This document shows, one piece after another, positions 9,098 to 17,785 of a DNA stretch of 64,000 nt. Below the pieces are notes generated by a model, which saw only the letters and a list, made by a program, of their open reading frames with translations, was not told where the DNA came from and ran no database searches. A program made the translations under genes and the position numbers. Every line of letters begins with the position of its first letter. Position 1 is the first letter of the stretch. This DNA comes from Streptomyces sp. CBMA152. GTDB lineage: Bacteria; Actinomycetota; Actinomycetes; Streptomycetales; Streptomycetaceae. The stretch lies in contig NZ_MECJ01000011.1 in the NCBI RefSeq assembly GCF_014596475.1, positions 310,001 to 374,000 of the forward strand, written 5' to 3'.

Positions 9098-9445
9098 ATG
9101 ACCAGGCTGACGGGCAGGGCCCTGCGCGTGACGATCTTCATCGGTGAGAACGACCTGTGGCATCACAAGCCCGTGTACGCGGAGATCGTGCACCGGGCGC
9201 ACAAGGCGGGACTCGCCGGTGCGAGCGTGTTCCGGGGGATCGAGGGCTTCGGCGCCTCGTCCCTGATCCACACCCAGCGGCTGCTGTCGCTGAGCGAGGA
9301 CCTGCCGGTGGCGATCGTGATCGCGGACGACGAGGAGAGGATCCGCGCGTTCCTGCCGCAGTTGGACGAGCTGGTGGCGGAAGGGCTGGTGATCCTCGAC
9401 GACTGCGAGGTCATCCGGTACGTGGGCCGGGAGAAGAACGCGTGA
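9098..9445 (+). CDS. DUF190 protein (PII-like), fluoride operon
   Basis: 115 residues from ATG 9098, preceded by GCGGAGG. It shows the DUF190 pattern: an N-terminal beta strand ([11 protein letters not shown]), a helix with [31 protein letters not shown], then a strand-helix-strand with [22 protein letters not shown]190 proteins have a PII-like ferredoxin fold and commonly sit beside crcB. A regulatory or sensing role for the channel is inferred, not shown. The stop overlaps the GTG of the next crcB. Confidence 0.88.
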   Translation: MTRLTGRALRVTIFIGENDLWHHKPVYAEIVHRAHKAGLAGASVFRGIEGFGASSLIHTQRLLSLSEDLPVAIVIADDEERIRAFLPQLDELVAEGLVILDDCEVIRYVGREKNA

Positions 9446-9816
9446 ACTGGCTGCTCGTGATTCTGGGTGCCTCTGTCGGGGCTCCGCTGCGGTTCCTGAC
9501 CGACCGTGCGGTGCAGACCCGCCACGACTCGATATTCCCCTGGGGCACGTTCACCGTCAACGTCGTCGGCTGTCTGATCCTCGGCGTCCTGACCGGCGCG
9601 GCCACCGCCGGGGCGAGCTCGTCGCACCTGCAACTGCTCCTTGGCACCGGCCTGTGCGGGGCGTTGACGACGTACTCGACCTTCTCGTACGAGACACTGC
9701 GCCTGGCCGAGGACGGCGCCGCGTTCTACGCGATGGTGAATGTGGTCGCCAGTGTGGTCGCGGGTCTGGGGGCGGTCTACCTCGGGGTCACGGTCGCGGA
9801 AGCCGTGTGGGTGTGA
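9442..9816 (+). CDS. crcB: Fluoride channel subunit CrcB/Fluc (second copy)
   Basis: 124 residues. GTG 9442 overlaps the upstream TGA by GTGA, so translation is probably coupled. It carries Fluc signatures: [10 protein letters not shown] on helix 1, NVVGCLILG on helix 2, [12 protein letters not shown] on helix 3. It is shorter than the first copy and lacks its charged N-terminal tail. Paired crcB genes usually encode the two halves of a heterodimeric channel. Confidence 0.92.
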   Translation: MNWLLVILGASVGAPLRFLTDRAVQTRHDSIFPWGTFTVNVVGCLILGVLTGAATAGASSSHLQLLLGTGLCGALTTYSTFSYETLRLAEDGAAFYAMVNVVASVVAGLGAVYLGVTVAEAVWV

Positions 9817-11015
9817 GCGCCGGCGTGCCGCACACGCGGCCTGCGGCCCGCATGAGTCCGTGGCGGTTCGTCGTCGCGTTCGGCACGGTCAGTCTGCTGG
9901 CCGACTTCGTGTACGAGGGCGCGCGGGCCGTCACCGGACCGCTACTGGCCTCGCTCGGGGCGTCGGCGCTGGTCGTCGGTGTGGTCACCGGCGCGGGCGA
10001 GGCCGCCGCCCTCGGACTGCGGCTCGTCTCCGGCCCGATGGCGGACCGCACCCGCCGCTTCTGGGGGATCACGATCGCCGGGTACGCCCTGACCGTGGTC
10101 AGTGTGCCCGCCCTCGGCGTGGTCGGCGTCCTCTGGGCGGCCTGCGCGCTGGTGATCGCCGAGCGGGTCGGCAAGGCGGTGCGCAGCCCCGCCAAGGACA
10201 CGCTCCTCTCGCACGCCACCGCCGCGACCGGCCGGGGGCGCGGTTTCGCCGTGCACGAGGCGATGGACCAAGTCGGCGCGCTGATCGGCCCGTTGACGGT
10301 GGCTGGCATGCTCGCGCTCACCGGCGGCGACTACGGCCCCGCACTCGGCGTCCTCGCCCTGCCCGGTGTCGCGGTGCTCGGAGTGCTGGTGTGGCTGCGG
10401 GCCCGGGTGCCCGATCCGGCCGCGTACGAACGCGAGTTGACGCCGGAACCGACAACGGCCGAGACGGCCGGGCGGCTGCCGACCGCATTCTGGACGTACG
10501 CCGCGTTCACCGCGACCACCACCGCCGGGTTCACCACCTTCGGCATCCTCGCCTACCACCTGGTCCAGCGCGGGCTGCTCGCGACGGCGTGGGTGCCGGT
10601 GCTGTACGCGGCCGCCATGGCCGTGGACGCGTGCGTCGCGCTGGCCACCGGATGGGCGTACGACCGGTTCGACGCGCGGGTCCTGGTGGTGCTGCCCCTG
10701 CTGTCCGCCGCCGTGCCCGCGCTGGCGTTCACGAACACGGTGGGCTTGGCGGTGGCGGGTTCGCTGGTGTGGGGCGCGGCGATGGGCATCCAGGAGTCCA
10801 CCCTGCGGGCCACCGTCGCCGACCTGGTCCCGGCCGGACGCCGGGCCACCGCGTACGGCGTCTTCGCCGGGACGGTGGGCGCCGCGAGCCTGGCCGGCGG
10901 CGCGCTCACCGGCGCCCTCTACACGTACTCGATCCCGGTGCTCATCGCGGTGGTCGCCGCGATCCAGGTGGCCGCGCTGGGTGTCCTGGCGGCTCTGCGC
11001 ATGCGGGCCGGCTGA
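9813..11015 (+). CDS. MFS transporter in the fluoride operon
   Basis: 400 residues from GTG 9813, again with a 4-bp GTGA overlap with the preceding stop. About twelve hydrophobic segments; a cytoplasmic loop motif GPMADRTRR after helix 2 and a second-half equivalent AYDRFDARV, both typical of MFS drug/metabolite exporters. GKAVRSPAKDTLLSHA resembles a subfamily of bacterial MFS proteins found with heavy-metal or toxic-ion genes. Substrate unknown; its position suggests stress-related efflux. Confidence 0.85.
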   Translation: MSAGVPHTRPAARMSPWRFVVAFGTVSLLADFVYEGARAVTGPLLASLGASALVVGVVTGAGEAAALGLRLVSGPMADRTRRFWGITIAGYALTVVSVPALGVVGVLWAACALVIAERVGKAVRSPAKDTLLSHATAATGRGRGFAVHEAMDQVGALIGPLTVAGMLALTGGDYGPALGVLALPGVAVLGVLVWLRARVPDPAAYERELTPEPTTAETAGRLPTAFWTYAAFTATTTAGFTTFGILAYHLVQRGLLATAWVPVLYAAAMAVDACVALATGWAYDRFDARVLVVLPLLSAAVPALAFTNTVGLAVAGSLVWGAAMGIQESTLRATVADLVPAGRRATAYGVFAGTVGAASLAGGALTGALYTYSIPVLIAVVAAIQVAALGVLAALRMRAG

Positions 11016-11207
11016 GAGCGCACCTCACAGCCTGGATTGTTTGGTGGGCCGCTGGGTACCCGTCGCCGCGCCGGTGACGGGTGGGGCGCACGCGGTGATG
11101 TCGCGCGCCTTCGGCCATCGGTGCCACCGAGGGTGCTTTCATGATCGGGCCCCTTGGAAATACGGGCGAACCAACTCATCACGGGCAGCTGTCGAGGTGA
11201 TCAACGG

Positions 11208-11384
11208 ATGGGGCGAGCAGCGGCCGCGACCGCCGAGACCCTCGCGTGGTGGCTCCTGCTGACGGGCGGCTGGCTCGTGCTCATCAGCACCGTGGACGCC
11301 CTGGAACTCGTCGTCGGCGCGAGCTGCGCCCTGTTGACGGCGGTCGCGGCGCGCGCGGCCCGCCGGGCGATGGCCGACCGGTGA
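11208..11384 (+). CDS. mnhE: Mrp antiporter subunit E-like small membrane protein
   Basis: 58 residues from ATG 11208 with GAGGTGA 8 nt upstream. Two hydrophobic helices (AWWLLLTGGWLVLI and VVGASCALLTAVAAR) match the N-terminal part of MnhE/MrpE. That subunit is usually over 100 residues, so this is a minimal form. First gene of the antiporter operon. The next gene begins at the overlapping GTGA. Confidence 0.7.
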   Translation: MGRAAAATAETLAWWLLLTGGWLVLISTVDALELVVGASCALLTAVAARAARRAMADR

Positions 11385-11842
11385 ACGGGTGGCTCTGGGC
11401 CGCGAGCACGCTGCTCGCCGCCGGGCTCGGGCCCGTGGTGTGGGGTGTGGCGACCGGGCCGATGGAACGCCGGGTCGTCGCCCAGAACTTCGGCACCTCC
11501 GCTGTCACCCTGGTCATGCTCCTGCTGGCCCAGGGATACCAACGCCCCTCCTACGTCGATCTCGCACTGGTCCTCGCCGTGCTCGGCCCGGTCGGCACCC
11601 TCGTCTACGCACGCCTGCTCGCCGACGACCTCACCTCCGATCCCCCGCACACCGTCCTGCTGACGGCGGTGGCCGCCTTCGCCACCTCGGTGGTGACCGT
11701 CGCCCTGTGCGTCGCCACGGGGCCGGGCCGGGCCATGGTGAAACTGCTGCTGATCGGGGCGCTCCTGGTGGCGGGGAACGTGATCGCGTCGCGGGCCATG
11801 TCCGGTGGTTTCTCGGGAGGCAAGGAGACCTCGCATGGCTGA
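11381..11842 (+). CDS. Mrp antiporter F-G fusion-like protein
   Basis: 153 residues from GTG 11381, overlapping the previous stop. Residues 1-80 match MnhF: three helices with GPVVWGVATGPMERRVVAQNFG and YVDLALVLAVLGPVGTLVYAR. Residues about 85-145 add two further helices resembling a shortened MnhG (TVLLTAVAAFATSVVTVALCV, MVKLLLIGALLVAGNVIASRA). Separate F and G genes are the norm, so this looks like an operon-specific fusion. The last bases overlap the next start by 8 nt. Confidence 0.72.
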   Translation: MNGWLWAASTLLAAGLGPVVWGVATGPMERRVVAQNFGTSAVTLVMLLLAQGYQRPSYVDLALVLAVLGPVGTLVYARLLADDLTSDPPHTVLLTAVAAFATSVVTVALCVATGPGRAMVKLLLIGALLVAGNVIASRAMSGGFSGGKETSHG

Positions 11843-12095
11843 TGTGCCCGTCGTCCTGGCGCTGCTGCTCGTCGCCGCCGCGGCGACCGCGGCGGTGGCG
11901 GTCCGGGATCCGGTGCGCCAGGCCCTGGCCCTCGCCGTGCTCGGCCTCGCGCTGGCCGTTCTGTTCACGATCCTTCAGGCGCCGGACGTGGGGCTGTCCC
12001 AACTGGCCGTGGGTTCGGCCCTGACGCCGCTGCTGATCCTGCTGTCCGTACGCAAAGTACGGCGCCGGGGACAGCAGAAGGGCGGCGGCCGATGA
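11835..12095 (+). CDS. MbhD-like subunit (DUF4040, MrpA C-terminal piece)
   Basis: 86 residues with three helices. The pattern DPVRQALALAVLGLALAVLFTILQAPDVGLSQLAVGSALTPLL is that of MbhD/DUF4040, which corresponds to a C-terminal section of MrpA in seven-gene Mrp systems. Here it stands alone, and no MrpA ion-channel part is present. It overlaps the upstream gene by 8 nt and the downstream one by 4 nt. Confidence 0.82.
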   Translation: MADVPVVLALLLVAAAATAAVAVRDPVRQALALAVLGLALAVLFTILQAPDVGLSQLAVGSALTPLLILLSVRKVRRRGQQKGGGR

Positions 12096-12850
12096 GCCGA
12101 CGGCTGCGGATGTGGGTGCTGGCCGTGGGCGGTCTCGGGGTGGCCGCCCTGCTGACCGCCGCCTTTCTGCGGCTGCCCGCCTTCGGCGGCGACGTCCACC
12201 CGTACGGGGACCGCTCGGTGGCAGCCTCCCTCAGCCGCCGGACGTCGAACGTCATCGCCTCCGTCAACTTCGACCAGCGGGCCTTCGACACCCTGGGCGA
12301 GGAGAGCATCCTGTTCGCCGCCGTCCTCGGCACCGTCGTGCTGCTGCGCCAGACCCGCGACGAGCGCCAGGTGAGGCCGGCCCCGGCCGAGGTCGTTCCC
12401 GCCGTACGGCGCTATGCGCTGATCATGCTGCCCGTCGCGCTGCTGGTCGGCCTCTACGTCATCGCGCACGGGCAACTGAGCCCCGGTGGCGGGTTCCAGG
12501 GCGGCGTGGTCGTGGCCACCTCACTCCATCTGCTCTACATCGGGGCGGACTACCGCGCCCTAGAACGGATCCGTCCGGTCGGCCTGTACGAGATCGGGGA
12601 CGCGGCCGGCGAAGCCGCCTATCTGATCCTCGGTGTCGCGGGGCTGATCGGTGGTGCGTCGTTCCTCGCCAACACCATCCTCCCCTACGGCACGTTGAAC
12701 GCCCTGGCGTCGGGCGGGACCGTGCCGCTCCTCAACGCGGCGGTCGGTATGGAGGTCGGCTGCGCGGTGGTCGTGCTGCTCGCCCGCTTCCTCGACCAGG
12801 CCGTCGAGATCGAGGCGGACCCCACGAACGGGAAGGACCACACCAAATGA
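12092..12850 (+). CDS. mnhB: MbhE-MnhB fusion, Mrp-type antiporter subunit B
   Basis: 252 residues. The first 95 carry two helices flanking TSNVIASVNFDQRAFDTLGEESILFAAVLG, the MbhE signature. The rest is MnhB: four helices with the conserved AHGQLSPGGGFQGGVVVA and LEVGCAVVV-type segments. It starts at ATG 12092 through a 4-bp overlap. Part of the membrane arm that exchanges Na+ or K+ for protons. Confidence 0.88.
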   Translation: MSRRLRMWVLAVGGLGVAALLTAAFLRLPAFGGDVHPYGDRSVAASLSRRTSNVIASVNFDQRAFDTLGEESILFAAVLGTVVLLRQTRDERQVRPAPAEVVPAVRRYALIMLPVALLVGLYVIAHGQLSPGGGFQGGVVVATSLHLLYIGADYRALERIRPVGLYEIGDAAGEAAYLILGVAGLIGGASFLANTILPYGTLNALASGGTVPLLNAAVGMEVGCAVVVLLARFLDQAVEIEADPTNGKDHTK

Positions 12851-12869
12851 ACGGGGGCGCGAGCACACA

Positions 12870-13220
12870 GTGATGTCCGTACTGCCGTATCTGGTCGCCG
12901 GCTGGATCTTCTTGGCCGGCTGCTACGGTCTCGCCACCAGCCGCCATCTGGTCCACGCGGTGGGCTGTCTGGCGGTCTGTCAGTCCTCGACGTACGTCCT
13001 GCTGCTCGCCCTCGGCTACCGCGAGGGCGGCACGGCACCGGTCCACTCCGATCTGAAACCCGGCTCGCGACCGGTCGTCGACCCGGTCGTCCAGGCCCTG
13101 ACCCTCACGGACGTCGTGGTCGGCGCGACGGTGACGGCGCTGCTGCTGGCTCTGGTGATGCAAGTGGCCAAACGCCACGGCACGGTCGACCCCGACGAAC
13201 TCTCCGAGCTGCGCGGATGA
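12870..13220 (+). CDS. mnhC: Mrp antiporter subunit C (MnhC/NuoK-like)
   Basis: 116 residues (GTG 12870; ATG three bases later is equally possible). Three helices: [41 protein letters not shown], then [25 protein letters not shown]. The last is the hallmark PxxQALxLTxIVI motif of MnhC/NuoK. The stop overlaps the mnhD start. Confidence 0.92.
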   Translation: MMSVLPYLVAGWIFLAGCYGLATSRHLVHAVGCLAVCQSSTYVLLLALGYREGGTAPVHSDLKPGSRPVVDPVVQALTLTDVVVGATVTALLLALVMQVAKRHGTVDPDELSELRG

Positions 13221-14965
13221 ACCACCTCCTGCCGCTGGTCATGGCCATTCCGCTGCTCGGCGCCGCCGTGCTGGTCGCGGCCGGGCGCCGACTGCCCCGG
13301 GTCGCCGCCGAGTCGATCGGGACCGGCGCGGCGGCGGCGACGGCGGGCCTCGCACTGGTCCTGCTCCTCCACTCCTCCCCCGACGCCGCCGAGTGGGTCG
13401 GCGGCTGGCGTCCCGAGAACGGCACCGGGGTCGGCATCGTCCTGGTCGGCGACGCCCCCGGGACCGGTCTCGCCGCACTGGTCTCCGTCCTGGTCGTGGC
13501 GGTACTCGTCTACTCCTGGCACTACTTCGACGAACCGCCGCGCAGCCACGCGGGTTCCTACCCCGCACTCATCCTGCTCTTCCAGGCCGGTATGTGCGGC
13601 TTCGCGCTCACCGGCGACCTCTTCAACGCCTTCGTCTTCTTCGAGCTGATGAGCGTCGTCGCGTACGCCCTGACCGGCTACCGGGTCGAGGAGGCCAAGG
13701 CCGTCCAGGGCGCTCTCACCTTCGGGGTGGTCAACTCCCTTGGCGCGTACGCCACGTTGGCGGGCATCGTGCTCCTTTACGCCCGCACCGGCGAGCTCGG
13801 CATGCGGCAGATCGGGGCCCACCTCGACGCGCACGGCGGGCCGGACGCGCTCACCCTCGGCGCCTTCGCACTCGTCCTGACCGGCCTGCTGGTCAAGGCG
13901 GCCGCCGCGCCCTTCCACTTCTGGCTGCCCGACGCGCACGCGGTCGCGCCGACACCCGTGTGCATGCTCCTGTCCGGGGTCATGGTGCAGCTCGGGGTGT
14001 ACGGGACATGGCGGGTGTACACGACGGTGTTCGCGGGGCCGGGCGGCATCCCCGCGCCCGACGCCGGACACGCCCTGCTGACGCTCGGCACGCTGAGCGC
14101 GCTCGTGGGGTCGCTGATGTGCTGGCAGCAGCGTCACATCAAACGCCTCCTCGCGTACTCGACCGTCGCGCACACCGGGCTCTTCCTCATCGGGATCGGC
14201 CTGGTGCGCCCGGAGGCCACCGGCGGAGTGGCCCTGTACGTGGTGGGCCACGCGGGCGCGAAGGCGGCCCTGTTCGCCTGCACGGGCATCCTCCTCGACC
14301 GCTACGGAAGCGTCGACGAGCACGAACTCCACGGCCGCGCCCGGAAGTCACCCGTCGTCGCCGCGCTCTTCGTGGTGGCAGCGCTGGCCCTCGCGGGGCT
14401 TCCGCCCTTCGGTACGTGCCTGGGCAAGTCGGTGACCGAGGAAGCGGCGGGCGGCGCCTTCACCGTCGTGTTCGTCGCCGTGTCGGCGGTCACCGCAGGG
14501 GCCGTACTCAGGGTCGCCGCGCGTGTGTTCTTCGGCCTCGGCCAGCCGCCGCCGAGCGACCCGGCACACGAGACGAGTGGCGAGGACGAGGAACCGGAGA
14601 CGAAGGGGCGGATCAGCCGGGTGCCCGCCACCATGATCGCTGTTCCGGCGCTGTTGCTCGCCGGATCGCTCGCGGCGGGCACGGCGCCGGGGCTCGCCGC
14701 GGCGACCGGCCGCGCGTTCGGCGTCGAGCCACCTCACGCCCCGCACTGGACACTCCTCGGAATTCTGCTCGGGATCGCGTCGGCGGCGCTGGCCGTCGCC
14801 CTTGCCGCGGTAGCCGTTCGGGGATCGGCGCGCGTCGAACCGTACGGCTGGACGGAGCCGGTGCGCCGACTGCACTCCGGCCATATCGGCGACTACGTGG
14901 CCTGGCTTCTGGTGGGCACGGCTCTGCTCGGCGCGATCGCGCTGCCGGGCATCGTGACCGGCTGA
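13217..14965 (+). CDS. mnhD: Mrp antiporter subunit D (MnhD/NuoN-like proton channel)
   Basis: 582 residues with about 14 helices. It is a proton-conducting membrane subunit of the complex I/Mrp family, shown by [16 protein letters not shown] (Glu on helix 5), [25 protein letters not shown] (Lys and the discontinuous helix 7-8), [20 protein letters not shown], and HAGAKAALF with the second channel lysine. Last gene of the six-gene operon E, F-G, MbhD, MbhE-B, C, D. With no MrpA present, this is the only large channel subunit. Confidence 0.93.
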   Translation: MNHLLPLVMAIPLLGAAVLVAAGRRLPRVAAESIGTGAAAATAGLALVLLLHSSPDAAEWVGGWRPENGTGVGIVLVGDAPGTGLAALVSVLVVAVLVYSWHYFDEPPRSHAGSYPALILLFQAGMCGFALTGDLFNAFVFFELMSVVAYALTGYRVEEAKAVQGALTFGVVNSLGAYATLAGIVLLYARTGELGMRQIGAHLDAHGGPDALTLGAFALVLTGLLVKAAAAPFHFWLPDAHAVAPTPVCMLLSGVMVQLGVYGTWRVYTTVFAGPGGIPAPDAGHALLTLGTLSALVGSLMCWQQRHIKRLLAYSTVAHTGLFLIGIGLVRPEATGGVALYVVGHAGAKAALFACTGILLDRYGSVDEHELHGRARKSPVVAALFVVAALALAGLPPFGTCLGKSVTEEAAGGAFTVVFVAVSAVTAGAVLRVAARVFFGLGQPPPSDPAHETSGEDEEPETKGRISRVPATMIAVPALLLAGSLAAGTAPGLAAATGRAFGVEPPHAPHWTLLGILLGIASAALAVALAAVAVRGSARVEPYGWTEPVRRLHSGHIGDYVAWLLVGTALLGAIALPGIVTG

Positions 14966-15034
14966 CCCGTGCGTGTCCGGATGTGACAGAAAGCCGTCAT
15001 TGCGGCCATCGGGAACGGCGGCGACGATAGACGC

Positions 15035-16018
15035 ATGTCCAGCACCCGCCGCGTCGTCATCGCGGTCTTCCCCGACGTCGATCTCCTCGACGTGACGGGC
15101 CCCGCCGAGGTGTTCGCCCTGGCCAACCGGGAGACCGGCGGCCGGGCGGGCTACCAGGTGCAGCTGGCGGGCCGCTCCCGTGGCGAAGTGGTCACCTCGG
15201 CCGGCGTACGGCTGGTGGCCGATCTCGCCTTCGCCGAGGTCGGCGGGGTACTGGACACGCTGCTCATTCCCGGCGCGGTGGATCTGCACCCCGACGGCCC
15301 GGTCGCGCGGATCGACCAGGACGTCGTGGAGTGGGTGAAGGAGGCGGCGCCACTGGCCCGCCGGGTGGCATCGGTCTGCGTGGGCGCACATCTGCTCGCG
15401 GCGGCCGGGCTCCTCGACGGGAAAACGGCCACCACCCACTGGTCGACGGCCGCACAGCTGGCGGCCGACCACCCGGCGGTGACGGTCGACCCGGACCCCA
15501 TCTTCGTACGGTCCGGGAACGTGTGGACCGGGGCCGGGATCAGTGCCTGTATGGATCTCTCGCTGGCGCTGGTGGCCGAGGACATGGGTGAGGAGGTCGC
15601 GCTGGGCGTCGCCCGCCAGTTGGTGATGTACCTCAAACGGCAAGGCGGCCAGAGCCAGTTCTCGGTCCCGCTGAGCCGACCGGTCGCCTCCCGCCGGGAC
15701 ATCGACGAGCTGCGGATGTACATCGCCGAACACCTCGACGGCGATCTGTCTGCGGCCGCACTGGCCGAGCGGATGTGCCTGAGCGAGCGGCACTTCGCGC
15801 GGGTGTTCCGCCAGGAGACCGGCACGAGTCCGGCCCCCTATGTCGAGGCGGCCCGTGTGGAGGCGGCTCGCCGCCTGCTGGAGAGCACCGACCAGCCACT
15901 CGACCAGGTCGCCGCCGCCTGCGGATTCGGTTCCGTGGAAACCCTGCACCGGGCACTGCGCAAGCAGATCGGCACCACGCCTGCGGCATACCGTCGCCGG
16001 TTCCGCACGACCACCTGA
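15035..16018 (+). CDS. GlxA-family transcriptional regulator (DJ-1/PfpI + AraC HTH)
   Basis: 327 residues. Residues 1-180 form a DJ-1/PfpI amidotransferase-like domain (VVIAVFPDVDLLDVTGPAEVF, then ASVCVGAHLLAAAGLLDG with the nucleophile-elbow Cys). Residues about 225-325 are an AraC-type double helix-turn-helix (LAERMCLSERHFARVFRQETG and VAAACGFGSVETLHRALRK). Such regulators respond to small metabolites and often sit beside an isochorismatase-like hydrolase, as here (16107). Confidence 0.94.
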   Translation: MSSTRRVVIAVFPDVDLLDVTGPAEVFALANRETGGRAGYQVQLAGRSRGEVVTSAGVRLVADLAFAEVGGVLDTLLIPGAVDLHPDGPVARIDQDVVEWVKEAAPLARRVASVCVGAHLLAAAGLLDGKTATTHWSTAAQLAADHPAVTVDPDPIFVRSGNVWTGAGISACMDLSLALVAEDMGEEVALGVARQLVMYLKRQGGQSQFSVPLSRPVASRRDIDELRMYIAEHLDGDLSAAALAERMCLSERHFARVFRQETGTSPAPYVEAARVEAARRLLESTDQPLDQVAAACGFGSVETLHRALRKQIGTTPAAYRRRFRTTT

Positions 16019-16106
16019 ACCAACGATCAACCTCCCCCAGTACGCGTGCAATTGGGCACGTCGTACGGCTTCGCCCTGCACAAACGCTATTGAAAGGACC
16101 ATCCCG

Positions 16107-16709
16107 ATGACCAGTTCCCCCAGCCTGCGTGACGTGAGCGGCCTCGGCAACGAGCTCCCCCGGCTAGCCGACACCACCCTGATCATGATCGACTTCCAGA
16201 ACACCTACCGGACCGGCGTGATGGAGCTCGAAGGCGCCGAACCCGCCCTCGCCGCAGGGGCCCGTCTGCTGGCCGCTGCCCGCGCGGCCGGCATACCGGT
16301 GATCCACATCATCAACGACGGCGGGGAGAACACCCCGTACGACATCCGCGCCGAAATCGGTGCCATCAGCGACGAGGTCGCCCCCATCGAGGGGGAGCCC
16401 GTCGTGGTCAAGCGGGTCCCCAACGCCTTCCACGACACCGACCTGGAGAAGACCCTGCGCGAGCTGGGCGCCGGGACCGAACTGGTACTGGCGGGCTTCA
16501 TGACGCACATGTGCATCACGTTCACCGCAGAGGGCGCGTTCTACCTCGGCTACCGCCCCACGGTCGTCGCCGAGGCCACCGCCACCCGCGCGTTGGCCAC
16601 CCCCGAAGGCACCGCCCTTCCCGCAGCCGCCCTCCAGACGGCGGCGTTGACCACCATCAGCGACCTGTTCGGCGTCATCGCTCCCACGGTCGACGACCTC
16701 ATCGCCTGA
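16107..16709 (+). CDS. Isochorismatase-like cysteine hydrolase
   Basis: 200 residues from ATG 16107 with AAAGGA upstream. Triad features: Asp in LIMIDFQNTY, Lys in VVVKRVPNAF, Cys in GFMTHMCITFTAEGA. Members hydrolyse isochorismate, nicotinamide or small amides; the substrate here is not evident. It is 90 bp downstream of the GlxA-type regulator on the same strand, so a regulator-target pair is likely. Confidence 0.9.
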   Translation: MTSSPSLRDVSGLGNELPRLADTTLIMIDFQNTYRTGVMELEGAEPALAAGARLLAAARAAGIPVIHIINDGGENTPYDIRAEIGAISDEVAPIEGEPVVVKRVPNAFHDTDLEKTLRELGAGTELVLAGFMTHMCITFTAEGAFYLGYRPTVVAEATATRALATPEGTALPAAALQTAALTTISDLFGVIAPTVDDLIA

Positions 16710-16801
16710 GCACCCTGGCTGGTTCGGCAGTCCTGTGCCCGCGCTTCTGCCGGGCGCAGACTGTCCGGGTCACGAACCGGCGAGTGAGGGGAAGGGCAGG
16801 G

Positions 16802-17680
16802 ATGACTGAAGCGAGGGCCGCCGATGCCACGGAGCCGACAGGGGGTTCCGCCGCGGTGGGCAGGACCCCGTTCGACGACCTCTACGAGCAACCGGACCCA
16901 CGGACCTACTTCCGCGTGCTGGGCGCGTTGGACTACCGGACACCTCACCATGCCCAGGAAGTCTTCCGACGCCTGGCCGCCGCACGGTCCACCCAACTTG
17001 CGGAAAGTGCTGCGGTGTTGGACATCTGCTGCTCCTACGGCATCAACGCGGCCCTCCTCAACCATGACCTGACGTGGGACGACCTGTACACCCACTACAC
17101 ATCGCCGCAGGCGAAGGCGCTCAGCACCACCGAACTCATCGCATGGGACCGCACCTATTACGCGGCCCGGCGCCGCCACGACGCAGTGCCGGTGACCGGA
17201 CTCGACGTGTCAGCGCCCGCCCTCGACTACGCGCTCGCGGTGGGCCTTCTGAACGAGGCGTACGCCGAGAACCTCGAAACCGCCCCGCCCTCACCGGCCC
17301 TGCGTCGCGCCGCGCGCGACATCCGCTTGATCACGGTCACGGGTGGGGCGAGTTTCCTGTCACCGCGTACCTTCCGACCGCTCCTGACCGCTGCCGACGC
17401 CCCGGTGTGGGTGGCCGCGTTCGTGTTGCGTACGGGCTCGTACCACCCCATCGCCGCAGGTCTGCTGTCCCACGGCCTCGTCACCGAGAAGGCCACCGGG
17501 ACCACCTTCCCTCAGCGCCGTTTCACCAGCGCGCAGGAGCAGCAGTACGCCGTCGACGCGGTGACCGCTGCCGGAGAAGACCCTCGCGGGCGGGAAACCG
17601 ACGGGTACTTTCACACCGCCCTGCACCTGTCGCGACCTCCCGAGGACGCCGAGGCGTTCCCTCTCACGGCGCTGTCGTAG
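16802..17680 (+). CDS. Possible SAM-dependent methyltransferase, uncharacterised
   Basis: 292 residues from ATG 16802. A Rossmann-like first strand AAVLDICCSYGINAALLNHD sits where class I methyltransferases have the SAM motif (DxxCSYG in place of DxGxGxG). Later FLSPRTFRPLL and PVWVAAFVLRTGSYHPIAAGL fit a central sheet. Proteins of this kind are common single genes in actinobacteria without known substrate. It ends at a strong hairpin shared with the convergent protease. Confidence 0.65.
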   Translation: MTEARAADATEPTGGSAAVGRTPFDDLYEQPDPRTYFRVLGALDYRTPHHAQEVFRRLAAARSTQLAESAAVLDICCSYGINAALLNHDLTWDDLYTHYTSPQAKALSTTELIAWDRTYYAARRRHDAVPVTGLDVSAPALDYALAVGLLNEAYAENLETAPPSPALRRAARDIRLITVTGGASFLSPRTFRPLLTAADAPVWVAAFVLRTGSYHPIAAGLLSHGLVTEKATGTTFPQRRFTSAQEQQYAVDAVTAAGEDPRGRETDGYFHTALHLSRPPEDAEAFPLTALS

Positions 17681-17692
17681 GCCACGGACAAC

Positions 17693-17727
17693 GGACCCCT
17701 CCCCCACGTTCGGTGGGAGAGGGGTCC
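17693..17727. terminator. Bidirectional intrinsic terminator hairpin
   Basis: GC-rich hairpin: GGACCCCTCCC pairs with the GAGAGGGGTCC side, extended by CAC/GTG around a GTTCG-type loop. It lies between the convergent ends at 17680 and 17786. Confidence 0.75.
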
Positions 17728-17785
17728 GGATGCGTGCCGGTGACGTCGGACGCCAGTCAGACGTCAGTCGGGCATCGGTCGGGCA

